Source: JBKQVT01 sp963727245 (GTDB lineage Bacteria; Planctomycetota; Planctomycetia; Pirellulales; Thermoguttaceae). Taken from it: a DNA stretch of 64,000 nucleotides. This document shows, one piece after another, positions 18,742-26,000 of the stretch. The stretch spans positions 248,001-312,000 of the forward strand of contig CAVSFO010000004.1 in the NCBI GenBank assembly GCA_963727245.1. Reading direction: 5' to 3'. How positions within the stretch are numbered: the first letter of the stretch is position 1; the number at the start of each line of letters is the position of its first letter. A program made the translations under genes and the position numbers. The notes beneath the pieces were generated by a model. It was given only the letters and a program-made list of their open reading frames with translations. It had not been told where the DNA came from and searched no databases.

Positions 18742-18780
18742 CCTTTATCCTTCATCCTTTATCCTTCATCCTTCATCCTT
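18737..18780 (+). repeat. Heptamer array TTCATCC/TTTATCC
   Basis: Six heptamers fill the whole pyrB-pyrC gap. On the coding (minus) strand they read AAGGATGAAGGAT, which offers several Shine-Dalgarno-like AGGA cores before the pyrC start. Confidence 0.85.
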
Positions 18781-19738
18781 ACCGTCCGGCCAGCAGCCAG
18801 AGGACGGCCATGCGGACAGCCACCCCGTTGGCGACCTGCTCCAAGATGGCCGATTGCGGGCCGTCGGCCACGTCGGGACTCACCTCCACGCCGCGGTTGA
18901 TCGGCCCCGGGGCCAGGATCAAGATGTCCTGCTTGGCCTTGCCGAGCCGCCGGCGATCCATGGTATACAAAAGGGCGTATTCGCGGACCGAGGGGAACGG
19001 CCGGGTCGTCTGCCGCTCGAATTGGATCCGCAGCAGGTTGAGCACGTCGACCCGCGGCAGGATCTCGTCCAGGCTGTAGCAATACTCGACGCCCAGCTCT
19101 TCCCAGCGGCGCGAGACCAGCGTCGAGGGGCCGCAGACGATGACGTGCGCGCCGAGCTTCTTCAGGCCCCAGATATTGGAGCGGGCCGTGCGGCTGTGGG
19201 CGATGTCGCCCACCAGCGCCACCGTCAGCCCGGCGACGCGGCCCAGCCGCTGGCGGATGGTCATGATGTCCAGGAGGCCCTGGGTGGGGTGTTCGTGGGG
19301 GCCGTCGCCGGCGTTGACCACCGCGCATTGCAGGTTCTGGGCCAGGAGGTGCGGCGTGCCGGGCGTCTGGTGGCGGACCACCATCACGTCGATCCCCATA
19401 GCCTCGATGTTCTTGGCGGTGTCGATGAACGTCTCGCCCTTGGAAAGGCTGCTGGTCGAGGCGGCGAAATCCAGCGTGTCGGCCCCCAGCCGCCGGGCCG
19501 CCAGTCCGAAACTCGTCCGCGTCCGCGTCGAATTCTCGAAGAACAGGTTGACGCAGGTCTTGCCCGTCAAGAGCGGTATCTTCCGCTGCCCGCCGGCCAC
19601 CGCCGCCCTGAAGCGGACGGCCGTGTCGAGGATCAGGGTGATCTCTGCGGCCGAGAGGTCTTCCAGTCCCAGCAGGTGGCGTCGCGTCCAGTCGCCGGGC
19701 ACGGCGCCCAGATCGAGTGACGGTGTTTCCAGGGCCAT
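18779..19738 (-). CDS. pyrB: Aspartate carbamoyltransferase catalytic subunit
   Basis: 319 residues. The carbamoyl-phosphate loop is FFENSTRTRTSF, followed by SSLSKGET, VVRHQTPGTPH and HPTQGLLDIMTI, all diagnostic of PyrB. It condenses carbamoyl phosphate with aspartate. The start ATG has a strong upstream AAGGAGG five bases away. A GGGAATTCCC palindrome lies about 10 bases further upstream, a possible leader hairpin, but no clear PyrR-type attenuator is seen. First gene of pyrB-pyrC-yacP-like. Confidence 0.97.
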   Translation of the reverse strand: MALETPSLDLGAVPGDWTRRHLLGLEDLSAAEITLILDTAVRFRAAVAGGQRKIPLLTGKTCVNLFFENSTRTRTSFGLAARRLGADTLDFAASTSSLSKGETFIDTAKNIEAMGIDVMVVRHQTPGTPHLLAQNLQCAVVNAGDGPHEHPTQGLLDIMTIRQRLGRVAGLTVALVGDIAHSRTARSNIWGLKKLGAHVIVCGPSTLVSRRWEELGVEYCYSLDEILPRVDVLNLLRIQFERQTTRPFPSVREYALLYTMDRRRLGKAKQDILILAPGPINRGVEVSPDVADGPQSAILEQVANGVAVRMAVLWLLAGR

Positions 19739-19929
19739 CGGGGGGCCTCCTTATTCTGCGCCGGGAATTCCCGGCCTCCGATGATTTTAGAGGAAACTCG
19801 GCCCAGGGGGAAGTAGCCGGTTTGGCGGGCCGCGGCGGGGGATAATCGCGGGACGCTCGCGGCTGGCTCCCGAGGGGCCGTAGACGAATCGCTTGGGACT
19901 GCGGCTTGGACAGGCTGCGATTCTTAGGG

Positions 19930-20055
19930 GCGTTTACACCCCTTGCCGGCGCAGCCGGTATTCGACCCGGCGTTTACGCCGGGGGGCGTGGATGCCGACT
20001 CGACCCCTCGTTCCACAATTATCGGTGTCAGCCCCGTTTACGGGGCTCCTGCGTG
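19930..20055. repeat. GTTTAC-core hairpins, downstream flank of RAYT gene
   Basis: Short hairpins with a GTTTAC/GTAAAC loop region follow one another: GGCGTTTACACC, CGGCGTTTACGCCG and CCCGTTTACGGG. The same kind occurs in the opposite orientation on the other side of the transposase gene. Confidence 0.8.
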
Positions 20056-20056
20056 C

Positions 20057-20488
20057 TCACGACTCGGCGTCCGCGACCCGCTCCAGTCGATCATGGACGC
20101 TGCCGTTGGCATGATGCTCCCGCTGGTTGCGGATGTACCGTTTGACCCATTCCAGATCACCCGTGCCAAACGTTACCACCCCATAGCCGGCCTGCCATTG
20201 CAGCACTTTACCGCCGGCGCCAAGCTGCTCGTTGACCTCGTGAGAAGACGCCCCTTTCAACTGGCCGATGAACTCAGAGAGCAGCAGAGTGGGCGGAAAA
20301 CTCATCGCCACGTGGACGTGAGTCTCCGTGCCGCCGATCTCGTGGACGAATGCACCGGCCGAGTTGACGATCCTCTGTCGCACGCACTGATGGGCCAGTG
20401 CCTCCACCTTCGGGGATAGCAGCGGCAGACTTTGCTTGGTGTGCCAGGTCACGTGGAGGTTGATTTCACTGTAATAGCCCCGGCCCAT
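20057..20488 (-). mobile_element. REP-associated IS200-like transposase (RAYT)
   Basis: 143 residues from the ATG at 20488. The HUH motif is seen in THVHVAM and the catalytic tyrosine region in WVKRYIRNQREHH, giving a complete Y1 (IS200/IS605-type) transposase domain. No tnpB gene is nearby. Both flanks carry short hairpins with GTAAAC loops, the arrangement typical of RAYT proteins that act on REP sequences. It appears intact. The gene and its hairpins occupy the gap between pyrB and the GGDEF gene. Confidence 0.88.
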
Positions 20489-20507
20489 AAAATGCTCCTG
20501 GCGGGCA

Positions 20508-20745
20508 GGAGGCCCGTGAACGGGCCTGACAGTAGTATGATGATAGTCCCGGAACGCAAGACGCTTCTCACCACGGCAACCTGGCGTAAACGCCAGGCCG
20601 AAAACCGCCTGCGGCGGGAATGCCCGTAAACGGGCATCCAATCTCTAGTTCTTCCCGCATTCGTTGCCACGCCAACCTGGTGTGAACGCCGGGCCGAATA
20701 CCGCCTGCGGCGGGAATGCCCGTAAACGGGCATCGAACCCTGGCC
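20508..20745. repeat. GTAAAC-core hairpins, upstream flank of RAYT gene
   Basis: Hairpins GCCCGTGAACGGGC, GGCGTAAACGCC and GCCCGTAAACGGGC, then the block CCGCCTGCGGCGGGAATGCC repeated twice, about 110 bases apart. The loop sequence is inverted relative to the hairpins on the other side of the gene. Confidence 0.85.
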
Positions 20746-20831
20746 CGTCACGTCGGTCGACTTGCGACTTACGGGCACTCGTTTTCGCGATTTTAGGAGG
20801 ACGGTTCTCTGGGGTCAAGCAGCCGTTCTGC

Positions 20832-20845
20832 TATAATCAGCCCTA
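20832..20845 (+). promoter_or_regulatory. Extended -10 box, possible leaderless start
   Basis: TATAAT at 20832-20837 lies seven bases before the ATG of the GGDEF gene, so transcription would begin at or next to the start codon. No Shine-Dalgarno sequence is present. The -35 region is weak. Confidence 0.55.
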
Positions 20846-21702
20846 TGGACGAAACATCGCCGACCATTGTCCTGCTGCTGGCCGCCGACGCGGAGACGGC
20901 CCGCCGCTGGGCCGCCGTCCTGGAAAGCCCGCAAACCGCCGTCTGGCAGCGACGCCCCGGGGCCAGCCAGGGCCGGCCGGAACGTCATCGTCACCGATCT
21001 GGCCGAAATCGAAAGCCGCCAGACGGGCGATCCGGCGGTGGTGCGGATCGGCAGCGACGGCCCCGCCGACGTGCGACTGTCGGCGGATTGCTCGGATCGC
21101 GAGCTGGCGCTGGCCTGTCAGCTCTTGGCGCAAATCGTGCGGCTCCGCCGCCGCGAGCGGCAAGCGGCGGAAATCCGCCGCGAACTCTCCGTGCAGGCCC
21201 TGAGCGACGCCCTGACCGGGCTGCCCAACCGCCGGGCCTGGGACCTGGCTTTGACGGAGCGCGCCGGCGCCGCGGCCGGCGGCGCCCGCCAGCTTTGCCT
21301 GGCCATCCTCGATCTGGACCACTTCAAACAAATCAACGACATCCACGGCCACCTGGCCGGCGACGAGGTGTTGCGGGCGACCGGCCAGGGCGTGTACGAC
21401 AATCTGCGGCAGGACAACTTCGTCGCCCGGCTGGGCGGCGACGAGTTCGGCCTGTTACTCTGGGTGCCGGACAACGCGGTCGCCCTGGCCGTCATTGAAC
21501 GGGTGCGGACCGCGCTGCCGGGGCACTACCAGCGTGCCGGCTTGCCTGGGCTGACGGCCAGTGCGGGCTACCGGCTTTCCGGCGGCGGCCAGACGGCGCC
21601 CCCCTGCCCTCCCCCGAATCGCTCTACCGGGCGGCCGATCTCTCGTTGCGCGCGGCGAAGCAGCAGGGGCGCGATCGCACGGTGGGGCCCTGCGCGGAGT
21701 AG
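20845..21702 (+). CDS. GGDEF diguanylate cyclase (two frameshifts)
   Basis: About 286 residues. The N-terminal ~100 residues (IVLLLAADAETARRW...VIVTDLAEI) look like a response-regulator fold that lacks clear phospho-acceptor residues. It is joined by a short coiled coil to a GGDEF domain with DALTGLPNRRAWD, LDLDHFKQIND and an intact RLGGDEFG site. The I-site position reads RQDN rather than RxxD, so product inhibition may be absent. Frames break near 20979 (one extra C) and 21602 (one C missing in a C-run); the restored end is LYRAADLSLRAAKQQGRD. It probably makes cyclic di-GMP; the HD-GYP protein at 29.2 kb is a candidate opposing enzyme. Confidence 0.85.
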
Positions 21703-21723
21703 GGACCAGGGACGAGGGAAGGT

Positions 21724-21795
21724 GTAGGGTGGGACGAGCCGAGCGAAGTCCCACCTTTTCCGCGGAAATCGCGGTGGGACTTCGTCCCACCCTAC
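21724..21795. repeat. GTAGGGTGGGACGA inverted repeat
   Basis: Variant of the GGGTGGGTCGAG family with arms GTAGGGTGGGACGA and TCGTCCCACCCTAC, between the convergent GGDEF and gingipain-like genes. Confidence 0.8.
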
Positions 21796-21820
21796 GCCAG
21801 CAGACTTTCCACAACAAAAA

Positions 21821-23176
21821 CTAATTCACGTCCACGAACGGATCGCCGATCAGCATCTCCTGCCGGGTGCGGTCGCCGCTGCCGTGGGAACTGGCGGCTA
21901 CGGCCCGCAGGCGGGCCAGATTGGCCGCGCCCAGGTAATCGCCGGCGTACAGGTGGGCCAGCAGCGGCGTGCCGAACTCGTCCTCGACGCGGTTGTGCGG
22001 CGTGCCCATGGCGGCGACGAACGCCGAGTGGCCGTAGACGACGCTGACCAGCACGTTTCTGTCCACGCTGGTGTTGGTGTCGACGAACGACCGGGAGCCG
22101 GGCTGTTTGAAGCCGCCGACCGAGCAGCCGCTCAACATGGCGATCAGCCCGCCGCCGGTCATGGCCTTCGTCTGCGCGGTGGTGAGCAGCGAGATTTCAG
22201 GGTTGGAATGGACGTTCCACCACACGATCCGCCGCCGCGATTGGCTCATGTGGCTGAGAAAGATCTTGGGGGACTGCCAGCCTTCGTCCATCCAAAAGAC
22301 CTTCTTCGAGTTGGTGGCATAATCGAGAAACGCCTGCAGGGAAGGATATTTCTCCAGGTCCACGCGGATGTAGCCCTCGGGCTTGCCCTTGTAGGCGTCC
22401 TTGCCCTTCTCGTTGATCGAGTAGAACTCGATTTCCTTCGGTCCGACGGCGTCCCACACGGGCTTGGCCCTGGCCAGCAGGCTGACGTCGTTGGAGATCA
22501 GGTACATCCCCCGCCCATAGGTCGTGCTGCCGTCGTAGAAGGCGGCGGTTTTCTTGAAGAAGGGGGCCAGTTGTTCGGCCCAGTTCTTGTAGGTGTTCTT
22601 GGCGTCGTCCTGATAGCCGACGGGGAGGAAGGCCGCCCAGAACGCCGGGCCGGTGGCCGGGACGTGGGCCATCTGGTCGAAGTCGTGCTGCGGTATCTTG
22701 AATCCCTGCGGAGCGATCGGCGACGAGCCCGACGACGAGCCCGGCTGCAACTGCCGCGTCGCCTCCATCTCGATGTCTTCATAATACTTGGGCCAGAGCC
22801 GAGTCGAGAGGGTGTCGCCCCGGGGCGCGAAGAAGGAGGCGAGCTTCACGTTGCCGACGTAAAGAACGCCTTCCACCTTGGGACGGGCCGCGTGCCAACT
22901 CTGCCACGCCCGGCGAATCTCCGGCGGAGAGCAATCGTCCAGCCCGGCGATGGGCAGCACGGCGATCTCGAATTTTCGCCTGGCCTCGGCGGCCTTGACG
23001 TAGGCCGACAGCTCCGGGGCAATCAGCTCCTCGAGCCGGGTGTCGACCAGCACCAGCGCCCGGGCCTCCGTGGAAACGTGTCCCAAAGCCGAATCCAGCT
23101 TGAGCGGCTCCTGGCCGGCGCCGCTGCGGCAGAACATCAGGACGGCCAAAACGATCATCAATCTCCGCGCAACCAT
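21821..23176 (-). CDS. Secreted clan CD (gingipain/C25-like) protein
   Basis: About 451 residues from the ATG at 23176, which has AAGGAG seven bases upstream. A cleavable signal peptide (RRLMIVLAVLMFCRSGAGQ) is followed by a globular domain. A His in VWWNVHSNPEIS and a Cys in AMLSGCSVGGF are placed as the dyad of clan CD peptidases, and the end LIGDPFVDVN matches the GDP-containing end of C25 domains. I infer a cysteine-peptidase fold; activity and substrate are unknown. No C-terminal sorting domain is present. Confidence 0.6.
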   Translation of the reverse strand: MVARRLMIVLAVLMFCRSGAGQEPLKLDSALGHVSTEARALVLVDTRLEELIAPELSAYVKAAEARRKFEIAVLPIAGLDDCSPPEIRRAWQSWHAARPKVEGVLYVGNVKLASFFAPRGDTLSTRLWPKYYEDIEMEATRQLQPGSSSGSSPIAPQGFKIPQHDFDQMAHVPATGPAFWAAFLPVGYQDDAKNTYKNWAEQLAPFFKKTAAFYDGSTTYGRGMYLISNDVSLLARAKPVWDAVGPKEIEFYSINEKGKDAYKGKPEGYIRVDLEKYPSLQAFLDYATNSKKVFWMDEGWQSPKIFLSHMSQSRRRIVWWNVHSNPEISLLTTAQTKAMTGGGLIAMLSGCSVGGFKQPGSRSFVDTNTSVDRNVLVSVVYGHSAFVAAMGTPHNRVEDEFGTPLLAHLYAGDYLGAANLARLRAVAASSHGSGDRTRQEMLIGDPFVDVN

Positions 23177-23423
23177 TGGCAACTCCTTCGATACCGTGAT
23201 GGGCGACCCGGCGGTCGCGGTCAAAAATGCGCAATCGCAAACAACCGTTCTCCCTCGTGGGGGAGCCTGGCGGGGGGTGTGGTGGCAGCCGGGAGACAGC
23301 GCCCTCTCCTTCTTGCCCGGCCGCGCGGGTGAGCCTGGAACCGATCCAGAACCACACCGTTAACCATCCTACCAGCGCGCAACGGCCGTGTCCAGCGCCA
23401 CGCAGATTTCCGGCCCGGCCGGC

Positions 23424-25076
23424 CTACGAACTGCTGACGCGCCAGCGGACGTTGAACAGCCAGAGCATCGTGCCCAGCAAGGCGGCATTCAGCAGGCCGT
23501 AGAAGGCGAAGAAGGCCGAGCTGGTATGCGTCCACCACGTGGTCACGGCGGCCGCCGCCTCGTGCCCCTGGCTGCCCACGGTCAGCGGCAGGCTGAAGGC
23601 CGCGGCGAGCGGGCTGGTGAAGGTGGAGTGCTGCACCGCGGCGTATATCTGGGCCGCCTCGGCGCTGCCGCTTTGGAAGAAAATATCGGCGAAGACCTTG
23701 GCGGCCACCGGAAGGGCGAACAACACCATGAGGATCAGGTAGGTGGTCATCATGCTCACCGAGGTCCTCCGCAGCACCACCGAACAGAACATGGCCACGG
23801 TCGTGGTCGTGAGGCTGCTCAGCGCGATGATGCCCAGGTAGTTGATCACGGTGAGGCTGTCTTGCCAATAGGTCCAGGGCGGCAGCAGCCAGGACAGCAG
23901 CAGCGGCCAGACCAGGAAGCTGGTCAGCACGCAGGAGATCCGCAGGCCGGAGTAGAGCTTGGCAGAGAGGATTTGCCACGGCGACACGGTGGTGCACAGC
24001 AACAATTCGAGGGTCTGGCGTTCGCGCTCGCTGGTCATGGCGCCGGCCGAGAAGACCGGGCCCACGAGCATGTTGAACAGCAGCACGTAGCAAGTGTACC
24101 AGGGGGCCAGCGGGGGGAGCATGTAGAGGCAGACCGCCATCAACGGCAGCGCCAGGAACATGCTCAACTGGATGACCAGCCGCAGCATGAGCGTGCCCTG
24201 CCCGAACAGCTCGCTCCGCATCTCCTTGTCGTAGACCGGATTGACGTGGTCGGCCATGAGGTCGACGCGTTTCGGGGGGGCGAACAGCAGGTCGGGAAAC
24301 TGGTCGTTGCGGATCACCATGCCCATGGCCTTCCGCTGCTCCAGATCGGGATCGACCACCTCCTTGGCCTCGGCGCCGACGTCGGGGGGATGCAGCAGCC
24401 GGCGGCTGGTGGCGCCGAAGAGGACCACGCAAGCGACCAAGCAGGCCGGCGGAAAGATTCCGCCCACGATCACCAGCCGCGTCATGCCCTCGCAGGCCGA
24501 GTAGATGAGGATGAACACCAGCGCCAGGGGCAGGATCATCAGGTAGGAGACCACCAGGGCCGCGATCGTGCGGGTGAAATAGCTGCTGGCGCTGACGCAG
24601 ATCATGCCGAACATGATGATCGAGGCCGCCATGGCCAGGTAGGTGACCAGCACTTCATAGAGCGAGACGCCGCCCAGCGGCAGGCAGAGCATGACGATCG
24701 GCAGCGAGGCGAACACCAGCACGCCCAGGTGGCAAAGGGCCGCCACCAGTTTGCCCAAAACGATGGCGCCGGGGCGCATGGGGCTGGCCAGCAGCATCTC
24801 GTAGGTGCGGCGTTCCTTTTCGCCGGTGATGGTGCCGGCCGCGAAGCTGGGGGCGATCAGGGCCATGAGCACGTACTGGCCGAGGAAGAAGAGGTTGACC
24901 AGGCGCTCGGCCTCCTTCGGCCTGGTGGTCAGATCGAGCCGGGGCTGGCTGGGCCAGGCCACGTAGACGACCAGCCCCAACATGCCGACGTAGGCCAGCA
25001 GGAGCACGAACGCCCGCACCATGCGGAGGTTCACCAGCAATTCGCGTTGCAGGACGGGATTTTCCAGGAGGTACAT
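23424..25076 (-). CDS. ABC-2 type transporter permease (fused two-half)
   Basis: 550 residues with about twelve hydrophobic helices arranged as two ABC-2 permease halves. Each half carries the cytoplasmic signature seen here as ITGEKERRTYEMLLASPM and SERERQTLELLLCT. Its start ATG shares one base with the stop codon of the ATPase gene (TGATG), so translation is coupled. With the ATPase and the large lipoprotein it forms an export or gliding-type ABC system; the cargo is unknown. Confidence 0.88.
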   Translation of the reverse strand: MYLLENPVLQRELLVNLRMVRAFVLLLAYVGMLGLVVYVAWPSQPRLDLTTRPKEAERLVNLFFLGQYVLMALIAPSFAAGTITGEKERRTYEMLLASPMRPGAIVLGKLVAALCHLGVLVFASLPIVMLCLPLGGVSLYEVLVTYLAMAASIIMFGMICVSASSYFTRTIAALVVSYLMILPLALVFILIYSACEGMTRLVIVGGIFPPACLVACVVLFGATSRRLLHPPDVGAEAKEVVDPDLEQRKAMGMVIRNDQFPDLLFAPPKRVDLMADHVNPVYDKEMRSELFGQGTLMLRLVIQLSMFLALPLMAVCLYMLPPLAPWYTCYVLLFNMLVGPVFSAGAMTSERERQTLELLLCTTVSPWQILSAKLYSGLRISCVLTSFLVWPLLLSWLLPPWTYWQDSLTVINYLGIIALSSLTTTTVAMFCSVVLRRTSVSMMTTYLILMVLFALPVAAKVFADIFFQSGSAEAAQIYAAVQHSTFTSPLAAAFSLPLTVGSQGHEAAAAVTTWWTHTSSAFFAFYGLLNAALLGTMLWLFNVRWRVSSS

Positions 25077-26000
25077 CAGGCCACCGCGCCTTTAGTAACC
25101 AACATGAAGACGTCTTCCAGCGTGGGCTCCTTCTCGGCGAAGGAAGTCAAACGCACGCCGGAGGCGATGAGCTTCTCCAAGAGGTCGGCCACCTGGCCGT
25201 CGTCGGCGGCCAACTCGGCGGTGACGTGCTCGTTCTCGATTTGCACGTCGCGGGTCTGCGGCATGCTGCGGACGATGGACAGCCCCGCCTCCTGGTTCTT
25301 GAGGAAGCGGATGCGGACGATGCGGTTGCGGCGGATGCGGTGATAGACTTCCTCGATGGGGCCCTGCATCAGCAGCTTGCCCCGCTCGATAATGCCGATG
25401 GACGTGCAGCAATCGGCCAGCTCGGTGAGAATGTGGCTGGAAATGAGGATCGTCTTGCCCATCTTGCGGAGTTCCTTCAAGAGCGCCTTGACCTCGATCC
25501 GCGCGGGGGTCCAGGCCGCTGGAAGGCTCGTCGAGGATGAGCACGGGCGGGTCGTGGACGAGGGTCTTGGCGAGGCAGAGCCGCTGTTTCATGCCCCGCG
25601 AGAGGCTGTTGACGAAGGCGTCCCGCTTGCCGCCCAGGTCCAACAGGTCGAGCACGTCGCCGATGACTTGTTTGCGGCGGCTGCGTGGAAGCTGGTAGGC
25701 GACCGCGAAGAAATCGAGAAATTCCCAGACTTTCATGCCGTCGTAGACGCCGAAATTGTCGGGCATGTAGCCGATGCTCCGCCGCACGGCCAGGGGCTGC
25801 TTGCTGACGCGGTGGCCGTTGACGACGCCGTCGCCGCCGCTGGCCTTCAGCAAGGTGGCCAGGAAGCGGATGGTGGTGCTCTTGCCGGCGCCGTTGGGGC
25901 CGATGAAACCGAACATTTCGCCCGGCGCGATTTTCAAGTTCAAGTCGTCGACGGCCAACAGATCGCCGTATCGCTTGGTGAAGTGGCAGAGTTCGATCAT
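25076..26000 (-). CDS. ABC transporter ATP-binding protein (one frameshift)
   Basis: About 308 residues. Walker A is GPNGAGKST, the signature loop is NSLSRGMKQRL, Walker B is VLILDEP followed by SSGLDP, and the H-loop is ISSHILTEL. The frame breaks near 25509 inside a CGCGCG tract; restoring a CG pair gives DPRARIEVKALLKELRKMGK. The start overlaps the lipoprotein stop (ATGA) and the stop overlaps the permease start. It energises the permease encoded next to it. Confidence 0.92.

Noticed and set aside
19739..19800. PyrR-type attenuator upstream of pyrB
   Set aside because: Only a short GGGAATTCCC palindrome is seen; no terminator/antiterminator pair or PyrR-binding loop was found.
23388..25343. 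651-codon open frame opposite the ABC permease
   Set aside because: Composition is His/Gln/Asp-rich nonsense and the minus strand encodes a clear permease.
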